Positions 30,483-40,257 of a stretch of DNA of 64,000 nucleotides are shown here, piece after piece. The notes beneath the pieces were generated by a model, which saw nothing but the letters and a program-made list of their open reading frames with translations, searched no databases and had not been told where the DNA came from. Source of the stretch: an uncultured Alphaproteobacteria bacterium. Its GTDB lineage: Bacteria > Pseudomonadota > Alphaproteobacteria > Rhodobacterales > Rhodobacteraceae. Within the stretch, counting starts at the first letter, position 1. Each line of letters starts with the position of its first letter. Position numbers and translations under genes: made by a program. Location: NCBI GenBank assembly GCA_929200255.1, contig CAKMYZ010000001.1, positions 310,001-374,000 of the forward strand, given 5' to 3'.

Positions 30483-30581
30483 TTTTACAAAAATGTCACC
30501 CAAGCTAGGCTCATCGCCACGAATCCATCGCTGCGCCATGACGTTGGTGTAGTTTGATGTAACAACCGGGAGGATAACTGA

Positions 30582-31664
30582 ATGGATCGTCGTTCTTTTT
30601 TGAAGAATTCAGCACTGGGTGGCACGGCTGCCGCTGCAACAGCGCTGGCTGCACCTGCATATGCGCAGGGCAACCGTACGCTGACGCTTGTCACAACATG
30701 GGGCCGGGGCCTTGCGGGTGTGCATGACGCCGCACAGCGCGCCGCTGACACAATCACCGCCATGTCCGGCGGATCGCTGACCATCGACCTGAAAGCTGCG
30801 GGCGAACTGGTTGGTGCGTTTGAAGTGTTTGACGCGGTCACATCCGGTCAGGCCGACATGTACCACGGTGCGGACTACTACTTTGTTGGTCAGCATCCGG
30901 GCTATGCGTTCTTTACTTCCGTGCCATTTGGCATGACGCCACAGGAAATTTCCAACTGGTATTATCAGGGTGAAGGTCAGGCGTTCCATGATGAGCTTGG
31001 CTCGATCTTTGGTCTGAAGTCATTCCTTGCCGGGAACACGGGCCCGCAGGCTGGTGGCTGGTTCTCCAAAGAAATCGCAGGTCCAGAGGACTTCCAGGGT
31101 CTGAAGTTCCGTATGCCGGGTCTTGGTGGTCAGGCGCTGGGCCGTATGGGTGCCTCTGTACAGAACCTGCCAGGTGCAGAAGTGTACCAGGCGCTTGCAT
31201 CCGGTGCGATTGACGGCACAGAGTGGATCGGCCCATGGGCGGATGAAAAGGCTGGTTTCCAGGAAATCACCAAGTTCTACTATACAGCCGGCATGCACGA
31301 GCCGGGTGCGGCACTGTCGCTGGCCACGAACCTTGATGTGTTCGAAAGCCTGAGCCCAGAGCACCAGAAGATCATCGAGATCGCAGCAGGCGAAGCACAC
31401 CAGTGGAACCTCGCGCAGTTCATGAACAACAACGGTGCCGCACTGCAGCGTCTGCAGGCCGGTGGCGTGAAGGTTCTGGAATTCCCCGACAGCGTTTGGG
31501 ATGCGATGGGTGCTGCCGCACGTGAAACAATGGACCAGTACAATGGTGATGACATCTATGATCGTCTGCGCGCCAGCTACAATGCGTCCATGGCAGCCTC
31601 TTCCGGCTGGATCACACAGTCCGAAGGTGCCTACCGCGCCCAGCGTGACCGCGTGATGGGCTAA
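30582..31664 (+). CDS. TRAP transporter substrate-binding protein (DctP family), Tat signal
   Basis: MDRRSFLKNSALGGTAAAATALAAPAYAQ Tat signal; 360 aa DctP-like. Confidence 0.92.
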   Translation: MDRRSFLKNSALGGTAAAATALAAPAYAQGNRTLTLVTTWGRGLAGVHDAAQRAADTITAMSGGSLTIDLKAAGELVGAFEVFDAVTSGQADMYHGADYYFVGQHPGYAFFTSVPFGMTPQEISNWYYQGEGQAFHDELGSIFGLKSFLAGNTGPQAGGWFSKEIAGPEDFQGLKFRMPGLGGQALGRMGASVQNLPGAEVYQALASGAIDGTEWIGPWADEKAGFQEITKFYYTAGMHEPGAALSLATNLDVFESLSPEHQKIIEIAAGEAHQWNLAQFMNNNGAALQRLQAGGVKVLEFPDSVWDAMGAAARETMDQYNGDDIYDRLRASYNASMAASSGWITQSEGAYRAQRDRVMG

Positions 31665-31793
31665 GGCCCCAACGGATCATCATTGCATGATCACTATCAA
31701 AGTGAGAGCCCGATGCGCCATGCATGGGGCTCTCTCGCCAACAAACGCAGCACCGGGGAGGTAGCTGCGCACGACCAATAACCGAGACGGGGG

Positions 31794-32744
31794 ATGACCA
31801 TGGGTCTGGTTGAAGCATGGGGCGGCAACGCCGTGGGGTGGTTTTTCGCCAACCTGATCGAGGCGCTCTACAACGTATTTTACGCACTCTTGCATCCCAG
31901 CGAATGGCTGGCCTGGCTGCCATCCGTCAATGGCGCGATGGAGGTCGAGCAAAAAGAAGCCCTGATGCGCTTTATTTACTATGGCGCGTCGGTCGAGCTT
32001 TTCTTTGTGATCTTCGCCATTTTCCTCGTCACCGCGATCATTGGATTTATCAACAACCGCTTTATGTGGGGCTGCGTGCGCGGGCTGGAAGGCTTTGCCA
32101 ATATCGTGGGCCGCACAGCTGCATGGGCGGGACTGCTGATGGTGTTGCAGCAAATCGTTATCATCTTCATGCAGCGCGTCTTTGCCGTGTCTGAAATCAG
32201 CATTGGGTTTGGGGTGACATTCGCCAAGGATGTCAGCTGGTGGTCGGAAGAGTTGAAGTTTTATAACGCAATCATCGTTTGTCTTTGTGCCACTTACACC
32301 TTTGTCCAAGGCGGCCATGTGCGCGTTGACCTTGTTTATTCCGCGATTAGCTATCGCGCTAAGCGGGTGATCGACATGATCGGATCGCTGGTGCTGATGG
32401 TGCCTGCGGCGATCCTGACGTGGCTCTATGGTTGGTTCTTCCTGTGGCGGCACCTTGTTGTGCCGAACCCGTCGGCGTCAGACAGCCTTGAACGGCTCCT
32501 GACCAAGGCGCGCGCGTTACGTTGGAACGTCGAGTTTACGGGGTTTTCCCCGAATGGGTTTGACTACTACTATCTATTCAAGCTGTTACTTGTGACCTTC
32601 ACCGCGATGATCATGCTTCAAGCGGTCGCCTTCTTCTTCCGGTCGTATCTGGAATGGAAAGAGGGCGAAGCCAGCGAAGGCAAATACCTCGACAAAGATC
32701 AGCTGGGCGATGACACCGCCGAGCTGGCAGCGAATATTCACTAA
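31794..32744 (+). CDS. TRAP transporter small permease subunit (DctQ family, enlarged)
   Basis: 316 aa multi-TM protein between DctP and DctM genes; start may be the Met at 31800. Confidence 0.85.
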   Translation: MTMGLVEAWGGNAVGWFFANLIEALYNVFYALLHPSEWLAWLPSVNGAMEVEQKEALMRFIYYGASVELFFVIFAIFLVTAIIGFINNRFMWGCVRGLEGFANIVGRTAAWAGLLMVLQQIVIIFMQRVFAVSEISIGFGVTFAKDVSWWSEELKFYNAIIVCLCATYTFVQGGHVRVDLVYSAISYRAKRVIDMIGSLVLMVPAAILTWLYGWFFLWRHLVVPNPSASDSLERLLTKARALRWNVEFTGFSPNGFDYYYLFKLLLVTFTAMIMLQAVAFFFRSYLEWKEGEASEGKYLDKDQLGDDTAELAANIH

Positions 32745-32761
32745 ACTAGGGCGGTAGACAC

Positions 32762-35116
32762 ATGCTTTTCGGATTAGATGGCATTGAAGTCGGTATTCTT
32801 ATCGTCTTTCTCACTTTGTTTGCGGGTATCCTGTCGGGGTTCCCGGTGGCTTTTGCGATCTCCGGCTCTGCCGTGATTTCATTTGCGATTATCGCGTCAT
32901 TGGACAGTTCCGGTTTGTTGATCCACGCCGCCGTGGACACGAATTCGGCGGAATATGCGGGGTTGATTGCCGAAGGCGTCAGGCCGGATACGATATCTGT
33001 GTTCCGATACCCAGAATTGCCACGATACGAAGACGTCTTGTTTCCAAGCGGCTGGGAAGTGGCGCTGGATCGCAACATCAGCTTTGTCGTGAACCGCATG
33101 AACGAACGTGTTCTGGCGGGGCAATCCATCGAAACGCTGCTTGCGGTGGTCATGTTCGTGATGATGGGGATCGTGCTGGAACGCAGCCGCATTGCTGATG
33201 AGTTGCTGACCACGATGGCAAAAGTCTTTGGCCCGCTGCCAGGCGGTCTGGCTGTATCTATTGTGATCGTGGGTGCCTTTCTTGCTGCGTCCACGGGCAT
33301 TGTAGGTGCGACTGTTGTGACCATGGGCCTGCTGGCGCTGCCCACAATGCTGAAGAACGGCTATTCGCCGCAGCTATCGACAGGTGTGATTGCCGCGTCC
33401 GGCACGCTGGGCCAGATTATTCCGCCGTCCATCGTGATCGTCCTTTTGGGCACATTGGCGGGCGATCTATACTCTGCCGCACAAGAAGAACGTGCGCAGC
33501 TTGTTGGCTGTTCGGATGCGCTGACGTATCTGGGTGAACCTGCTGTTGTCTCGGTTGGGACGTTGTTTCAGGCCGCACTGCTGCCGGGGATATTGCTGGC
33601 GGTACTTTATGCGGGGTATGCGTTTGTCTTTGCCCTGATCAACCCAAGCAAGGCACCACCGGTACAGCTTGCCGATGACGCGGGCGGTGCGGCCGTTACG
33701 CGGAATGAGGCGTTCACGTGGTTCCTTGCGGTGCCGGTGGGTATCATCGGTCTGGCAATCGGGTTGAACCAGACAAACCTCGTGGGATCGCAAACCGTTG
33801 TCGTCGACAGCTTTACCGATGCGGGGCAAACTGCATCCTTACGTACCAACGTCAGCCCCGATTGCGCGGCGGCAATGCAAGACCTGCATGGTGACGCGGC
33901 GTGGAACGCCGCCCTTGCCGAACAGGCGGCGATTGATGATGCGGGCGGGGTCGAGCAGGCGCGTGCGCTGAGCGATGAAGAGCGTACAGCCCTCGTGCAA
34001 GAACGCGTTGGCGCAGCCGCGCCCATTGGCAGCGGTATCGCAATCGCTGCGGTGCTCTTGGCGCTGATGCTGGCCATTGCGCGTGGCGTTGCCCCAACGG
34101 CGGACCATCGTCCGCTGCTTGTGGGGGCGGCCGGTATCGGGTTGCTGCTGCTCACCGATATCCTGTGGATTTCGCCGCTGACGACACCCGGCATAACAAC
34201 ACTGTTGATCGCGATCCCGTTGATCGTGACCTATGTTGGCCTGCGCCCAGCGGCCAAGATGCTGGCGGGCAATGAGATCCTGCGCGTGGTCTTTCCGCCG
34301 CTGGTGCTGATCGTGGCTGTGCTGGGGTCCATTCTTGGTGGGATCACCAACCCGACGCCCGCTGCGGCGCTGGGGGCGGGTGGTGCGATCCTGTTGGCGA
34401 CCTATCGCAATCTACATGATCAGGGCCGGTCGGGCCGCATGGTGCTGCTGACAGCGGCGGCGATTGTGCTGATGCTTATCGTTGGGGTGAACTTTGATAT
34501 GCGGCTGGGGCAAGAGGTTGTGCTGCTGGAAAACCGCATTGCCTATCTGGTCGCCTTTAGTTGCTTCCTGTTTGCGATGTTTGGTTTGCTTTGGTCCTGT
34601 TGGGTGCTGATTGCGGGTGGGGTGCTTGCCCCTGTGGTCCGCGAAACGGCCAAGGTGACGTCGATGGTGTTCACCATTCTGATCGGGTCGCAACTGCTGA
34701 ACCTTGTGCTGATTTCCTTTGGGGGCGAGCATTACATTCAGCAATTCCTGCGGTCGTTCGATGATGAATGGCAGGTGTTCCTGCTGGTGATGCTGGTGCT
34801 GTTTGTACTGGGCTTCGTTCTGGATTTCCTTGAGATCATCTACATCGTGATCCCCATCGTGGGGCCTGTTATCTATGGTGGCACCTTTGACCCCAAATGG
34901 GTGACAATCATGATCGCGGTGAACTTGCAGACGTCCTTCCTGACCCCGCCTTTTGGCTTTGCGCTGTTCTATCTGCGGGGGGTCGCACCCAAATCGATCA
35001 CGACAGGGCAGATCTACAAAGGTGTGATGCCGTTCATCGGTATTCAGGTGGCAGGACTGTTGTTGCTGGCCTTCTTCCCGGCAGTGGTCACGATTGTGCC
35101 GAACCTGCTGAACTGA
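32762..35116 (+). CDS. TRAP transporter large permease subunit (DctM family, enlarged)
   Basis: 784 aa; GLDGIEVGILIVFLTLFAGILSGFPVAFAISGSAVISF and SGTLGQIIPPSIVIVLLGTLAGD; long central insertion. Confidence 0.92.
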   Translation: MLFGLDGIEVGILIVFLTLFAGILSGFPVAFAISGSAVISFAIIASLDSSGLLIHAAVDTNSAEYAGLIAEGVRPDTISVFRYPELPRYEDVLFPSGWEVALDRNISFVVNRMNERVLAGQSIETLLAVVMFVMMGIVLERSRIADELLTTMAKVFGPLPGGLAVSIVIVGAFLAASTGIVGATVVTMGLLALPTMLKNGYSPQLSTGVIAASGTLGQIIPPSIVIVLLGTLAGDLYSAAQEERAQLVGCSDALTYLGEPAVVSVGTLFQAALLPGILLAVLYAGYAFVFALINPSKAPPVQLADDAGGAAVTRNEAFTWFLAVPVGIIGLAIGLNQTNLVGSQTVVVDSFTDAGQTASLRTNVSPDCAAAMQDLHGDAAWNAALAEQAAIDDAGGVEQARALSDEERTALVQERVGAAAPIGSGIAIAAVLLALMLAIARGVAPTADHRPLLVGAAGIGLLLLTDILWISPLTTPGITTLLIAIPLIVTYVGLRPAAKMLAGNEILRVVFPPLVLIVAVLGSILGGITNPTPAAALGAGGAILLATYRNLHDQGRSGRMVLLTAAAIVLMLIVGVNFDMRLGQEVVLLENRIAYLVAFSCFLFAMFGLLWSCWVLIAGGVLAPVVRETAKVTSMVFTILIGSQLLNLVLISFGGEHYIQQFLRSFDDEWQVFLLVMLVLFVLGFVLDFLEIIYIVIPIVGPVIYGGTFDPKWVTIMIAVNLQTSFLTPPFGFALFYLRGVAPKSITTGQIYKGVMPFIGIQVAGLLLLAFFPAVVTIVPNLLN

Positions 35117-35200
35117 TGTAGAGGACTGCGAGATCATGAGCGGGGCGGTGGCGATGACCGCTCTGCGGACAAACCTGCCTTTTGCTTGCGCGGCAATTAC

Positions 35201-37350
35201 TCACACAGATGAGTTTTCCTCGGTGGCATCTCTGTTGTGGACAAAGCAATGGCCATTTCTGATTGGTGAACGAAGCAAACCCCGCTCCGCCCGCATCGCC
35301 AATCCGCCAACTTTCCGCTTAGCAACGAGCTCTGTATAAGACGCTCGCAACTCGCTGCGCTTTGCGTACTTACGAACTGAGGGGCCGTAGGTCTCTTCTA
35401 CAGTACGCACCCGCGCTGATACGGCTGCAAGCGTCGGAAGAGAAAATAGCAACTGGTTTCGCGCCGGCGAGCTCAATCCGCTGATCGCTATTGGCCCTGG
35501 ATAAAAAGATTCCGTCGGTGCGTCTTCTGCAATGACGAGTTCATGATGTTCAAACATGATATGAACGTAAGTAATCGGCGCGAGGCTCTGATCGATTCTT
35601 GCCCATTTACCGCCCAACACATCAGCGGCGAGCTTCGCGCGGACCAAGACGTCCTGTGATCCCAAAGTTGCGACAAGGCCGTGTTGTGGCGAAACGATCA
35701 TCTTGCGCTGGTTTCCAAATGCATGCTTGCGCACGATGATTGGACGCAAGTTAGGCTTGCTGGCCAGTTCGGCAGTTGAAATCGTTCTCGTTCCAACCCA
35801 ACGTACCGGCTGTAGCCCATGATCGACGGTCATCAACAAATCGCCGGGTTGAATACACTCTACTGCGACCTCGCCAGCCGCACCTCTGAGCATTGTGCCA
35901 GGAGTGAAACAAGGCACCGCATCGCGGAAATCGAGGTCGTCTGTCAATGGCACAGCACCGGATCCGTCGGGGGCTGTATCGTTGTCCGTATCGGCTAGGG
36001 TGAAATCACCACTCCCATCAACGTCATTGTCGTTGACGTCCCTTCCCGCGACATCATCAACAACGTCGGCAATACCGTCTCCGTCCGAGTCCCCTGACGC
36101 GTCAATATCCGCCTGCGTAGCGCCATGACCCGCTTCGTCAACATCGTCGATGCCATCATTGTCCGAATCTGTATCGAGAACATCAACCGTGCCGTCGCTG
36201 TCAGTATCTACCGGCGCTATGCCCTGCGATCCGGGTGCCCCCGTTGTCGGCGTTGCGTCATAAGCATCATCAAGGCCATCACCGTCGGCATCATTGCCCG
36301 TTGGTGCGACGTAGCCATCTGTGGATTGGCCTTCGACGTTGTCCGTGATCCCATCATTGTCGCTGTCAAGATCCAGATGGTCCGCGATCGTATCGCCGTC
36401 AGAATTTGTCGTGGTTTCGTTTGGATCAACCGTAAAGACCTCTGTAACAGAGTCTCCAAAATTTGGATTGGCCCCGGAATCCACGACCACGACACCGTCA
36501 ACTTCGATCTGATAGCTGGCCGGATCACCTCCGCTAATGCCGTCGCCAAAATCGTCGAAAATTGTGAAGGTATAGTTCCCGGCATCCACCGGGACGTCTG
36601 TGATCTCTACGACATTGTTGGAAATGCTCGTGTCGCTGGCGACGAGATTGCCATCAGCATCCCGTATTTCCCAACGCGTGTTGTCGACCCCGGTAAACTG
36701 ATCTGCATCGATGTTACTCTGATCGTACTTGTGTTTGTGGTCAGACCTTCGTTGACATCCAGTATACCGTCATTGTCATCATCAACGTCAATCTTGTCTG
36801 CAACACCGTCCTGATCGGTATCGGCAAGCACCGTGAACGTCAGATCCCCAATCCCGGCCCCGCCCGAAATAGCAGCATCCGGACCATTGTCGTAGACAAC
36901 CTCTAGCTGGGAAACCATCCATGGAATTGAGACGGTGACATTGTTGGCTGTGCCTCCTTCAGCTTCGACCGTGACCGAGCCATCTGCATTGACGGAAACT
37001 TGTTCATCCACCAGCCCCGAAATGCCCGCAATGATGACATCTGCATCGATAAGATCACCATTTTCATCATAGGCATAGATCGTGAACATGTCGTCATGGG
37101 AGGCATCTGAATTGACATGTTGAAGGTCGAAAGTGAGGTCTTCGACCGGTGTTGAAAAATCGTAGGTCGCAGTGATGGGCGAACTGACCTCGAATGCACC
37201 GAATTCTGACACCCCGGTTCCATCCCAGGCATTTGGGGTAAAAGTGGTAGAGACTGTTGTGGTGTTTCCACCTTCAGAGACACTTGTGGTACCACCAACG
37301 GCGGTGCCGCCAGGGCCCGTTAGCCATATCGCATTGTCCAGTGTTGCCAT
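35201..37350 (-). pseudogene. calcium-type (TSP3-like) repeat protein with C-terminal Hint domain, disrupted by a frameshift
   Basis: ORFs 36607..37383 and 35201..36589 are in different frames but read as one protein; the second frame continues upstream as [55 protein letters not shown]; Hint start [32 protein letters not shown]. Confidence 0.75.
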
Positions 37351-37745
37351 TACCGCTCGCGCCTCGTTACAAGTTGATACCAATACTGTCTTAGCAATTA
37401 CCTAATTGCCAATTGCGCTCATTGACACTGTTGTAATCCAAAAATGCGCCGAAATTCGGGCTACATCTATCACGCAGGTATTTGAGGGTCGGCCCCTTTC
37501 AAATGCCTACCGAATTTGGAAAAAATTGTATGCACACAGTGCGCCCTTTGTGAGCTGATCCTTGACAAAAACGCCAGACACCGATGATTGGTTCTCACAC
37601 TGCGAAGTCGCTCAAGAGCGTGCGCAGCAGGAGTTTTCTTGCTTCCGCTTTGGGCTCAAACCGACCTTTACCGCGAATTACAGCATTCACTGCAACAGGT
37701 TGCGCACCGATAGCAGCGCCCCGTTGCAACAGGTTGAATGTCGGC

Positions 37746-38552
37746 CTAGTTGCGCCCGTCGGGCAGGTCAATACGCGCGACTTGTTCGGCAATCGGATCG
37801 GTCGAGAGCGGGTGCACGTCAGCGCTGTAGGTCTCTGGATCACCCAAGGCCTGCCAGTCTTCGTTGCGGTATACTTCAATACCCTTGAACTTGGCCTTGT
37901 AACCCATCTTGGGGCTGCCCGGCACCCAATAGCCCAGGTAGACATAGGGCAGACCCAGTTCGCGGGCGATGCGGATATGGTCAAGGATCACGTAGGTGCC
38001 AAGCGACAGGCGTGCAGCGGCCGGATCAAAGAAGGAATAGACCATGGACAAGCCATCATCGAGGATATCGGTCAGGCAGACCGCGCTGAGCGTATTGCCA
38101 TTGGTGTATTCAATAAGACGGGACCGGATGGGTGTTTCTTCCACCATGGCCGCAAATTCGAACATATCCATATCCGCCATTCCGCCAGAGGCATGACGGT
38201 CATCAAGGTAGTCGCGGAACAGGTCGAACTGTTCTTCTGTGGCCCAGGGCGAGGTCGCACGTCGCGTCAGAAGGGCGGCACGTTTATCGACGCGGCGCTG
38301 ACTGCGGCTGGGTGTGAAATTTGCGACGTTAATGCGGGCCGACATGCAGGCCGAACATTCGGCACATGAGGGACGATAAAGGACATTCTGCGACCGGCGA
38401 AACCCTTGCTTAGACAGCGCATCGTTGAGCTTTTCAGCGGTGTCCCCCTGCAGGGCGGTGAACAACTTCCGTTCCATCCGGCCCTGAAGATAGGGGCAGG
38501 GTTGCGGGGCAGTCACATAGAACTGCGGGGCAATTGGAAGCGTGTGGCGCAT
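37746..38552 (-). CDS. bpt: aspartate/glutamate leucyltransferase (Bpt/Ate family)
   Basis: [16 protein letters not shown] and [32 protein letters not shown]. Confidence 0.94.
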   Translation of the reverse strand: MRHTLPIAPQFYVTAPQPCPYLQGRMERKLFTALQGDTAEKLNDALSKQGFRRSQNVLYRPSCAECSACMSARINVANFTPSRSQRRVDKRAALLTRRATSPWATEEQFDLFRDYLDDRHASGGMADMDMFEFAAMVEETPIRSRLIEYTNGNTLSAVCLTDILDDGLSMVYSFFDPAAARLSLGTYVILDHIRIARELGLPYVYLGYWVPGSPKMGYKAKFKGIEVYRNEDWQALGDPETYSADVHPLSTDPIAEQVARIDLPDGRN

Positions 38553-38643
38553 GAAAATCCTGATTGACTTCTACCGAGATTAACAATCGATTTACCATAG
38601 GCCAAGCCCCGGTTGTATTGTATGCTTAACGCCGCCGATTGCA

Positions 38644-39084
38644 CTAGCGCGTGGTGTGGATTGCAGTTGTGCCAAGCAGGTGATCAGTCAGGCCCTGACC
38701 ACGGGGTGTGACCAACATCAGAATGACCGAGATCAATTGCAGCGGCGGGATTGCTACGCTGATCGAGTAGCCAAATGTATGGGCCAGCGCCAGGCCGGAA
38801 CTCAGTTCTGCACCGCGGTGATCACGCAGGCCAATGCCCATGATCCGCATACCCCAGGTCGACGATCCGCCTGCAATGGTGAACCATCGGTAGAGGAAGC
38901 CAGTCACCAGCATCAGGACGGGAAAGAAGAAGATACCGGTAAAGGCGGTGAACGGCAGGATCAGTGTGCACAACAGCGCGATCAGGATCATGTCCAGAAC
39001 CCAGGCGATCCCCCGCCTGAAAGGGACGCCCGCGTAGTCCTGCGTGTCAGAAGTGTATGAGGTGTCGTCCATAGAAGAGGCCAT
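38644..39084 (-). CDS. RDD family membrane protein
   Basis: VPFRRGIAWVLDMILIALLCTLILPF, TWGMRIMGIGLRDHRG. Confidence 0.88.
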   Translation of the reverse strand: MASSMDDTSYTSDTQDYAGVPFRRGIAWVLDMILIALLCTLILPFTAFTGIFFFPVLMLVTGFLYRWFTIAGGSSTWGMRIMGIGLRDHRGAELSSGLALAHTFGYSISVAIPPLQLISVILMLVTPRGQGLTDHLLGTTAIHTTR

Positions 39085-39150
39085 GATCTTCTCTGTTATT
39101 GCGTGAGTGGAATGCCGGCCCGCGCGGGAAAGCGGGCCAGCCTATGTATC

Positions 39151-39594
39151 TTAACGATCGGGCTGACGCAGGGTGGTGTCTGTGTCGTCGTCTTCGGTCA
39201 TCTTCTTGGCGCGGTCGTCCATGAATTGATCGAACTCTGCCTTGTCCTTGGCGTCGCGCAGACGCTTGAGGAAAGCCTCAAAGTTGTCTTGCTCTTCTTC
39301 CAGACGGCGCAGTGTTTCGGCTTTGTAGGCGTCAAATGCGTTGTTGCCTGACGATTTGCCCATGTGACGGGTGCGGCTGCGGGTCATCGAAGAACATGAG
39401 GAATTAAACATGCGTTTGCTCCAGATCATATAGGCAAGAAGGGCAAGGCCGACAGGCCAGACGAAGATAAAGCCGAGAACCATGGCGGCGATCCATGCGC
39501 CTTTGCCACGTTCATCAAGCCAGGATTCGGCACGGGCAAAAAACCCTGGGCGATGATCAATGGTCATCGGGGAAGGGGTTGCGGCGGTGTTCAT
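39151..39594 (-). CDS. DUF2852 family protein
   Basis: WLDERGKGAWIAAMVLGFIFVWPVGLALLAYMIWSKRM. Confidence 0.85.
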   Translation of the reverse strand: MNTAATPSPMTIDHRPGFFARAESWLDERGKGAWIAAMVLGFIFVWPVGLALLAYMIWSKRMFNSSCSSMTRSRTRHMGKSSGNNAFDAYKAETLRRLEEEQDNFEAFLKRLRDAKDKAEFDQFMDDRAKKMTEDDDTDTTLRQPDR

Positions 39595-39621
39595 GGTTGG
39601 CTCCTTAACTGGTTTGCGTTG

Positions 39622-39698
39622 ATGTGAATGTCTTTCACATTACCAATATCGGAGTGCCCCCATGTATTATCAAGGAGAGATGTAAATGTTTTTCACAT
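39622..39698. promoter_or_regulatory. two near-identical 19-bp inverted-repeat elements upstream of DUF2852 gene
   Basis: ATGTGAATGTCTTTCACAT (39622-39640) and ATGTAAATGTTTTTCACAT (39680-39698), 17/19 identical. Confidence 0.6.
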
Positions 39699-39704
39699 TT
39701 ACTT

Positions 39705-40178
39705 CTATTCCGTCGTAAAATCAGATGGTTGCGCGGCGGAAATTTCCAAAAGAACCTGTGGTGAGACCGGAAAAATATGCCTGGGCGTGCCCGCTGCGGC
39801 GTAGACTTCATCAAATTCGGATAGTCGCGGGTCAAAAAACGCCCTGATCGGGTTCAGATGCCCCACAGGGGCCACGCCGCCAATGGCAAAACCTGTTTGG
39901 GCGCGGATCAGTGCCGCGTCCGCCTTGCCTAAAGCTTCACCCGCCACAGCGCTGGCCTTTGCGCTGTCCACCTGGTTGCCACCGGCAGTGATGAATAGAA
40001 TTGCCTGGCCGCTCTCTTGGCCCGCGAAGATGACAGATTTGGCAATTTGATCCAGATGGCAGCCGGCCGCATCCGCCGCTTGTTGCGCCGTGCGCGTTTC
40101 TGGCCCCAGTTCCAGTGGCGTGATGTTCAACCCGGCCTCGGTCAGGGCGCGGATGACACGTTTCAAACTTTTGCTCAT
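39705..40178 (-). CDS. YbaK/EbsC family aminoacyl-tRNA deacylase-like protein
   Basis: MSKSLKRVIRALTEAGLNITPLELG...CHLDQIAKSVIFAGQ...FAIGGVAPVGH. Confidence 0.9.
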   Translation of the reverse strand: MSKSLKRVIRALTEAGLNITPLELGPETRTAQQAADAAGCHLDQIAKSVIFAGQESGQAILFITAGGNQVDSAKASAVAGEALGKADAALIRAQTGFAIGGVAPVGHLNPIRAFFDPRLSEFDEVYAAAGTPRHIFPVSPQVLLEISAAQPSDFTTE

Positions 40179-40257
40179 GATGGTCATGCTCCTTTTGGGC
40201 ATGTTTACTGATGTGATCTGGATTGACCAGCGGGCGCCGCCCAACCACTGTGCAGAT

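Noticed and set aside
31680-32453. 257 aa minus-strand ORF over dctQ
   Set aside because: Mirror of the TRAP small permease gene; low-complexity polar translation.
34412-35137. 241 aa minus-strand ORF over the end of dctM
   Set aside because: His/Gln/Asp-rich mirror translation of a TM protein; artefact.
35201-36589. Programmed -1 ribosomal frameshifting in the Hint protein
   Set aside because: No canonical X XXY YYZ slippery heptamer seen near the switch (36721-36750); mutation or sequencing error is simpler.
36125-36814. 229 aa plus-strand ORF antisense to the calcium-repeat region
   Set aside because: Mirror of Asp-codon-rich repeats giving Ile/Val/Arg-rich sequence; the minus strand has the sensible protein.
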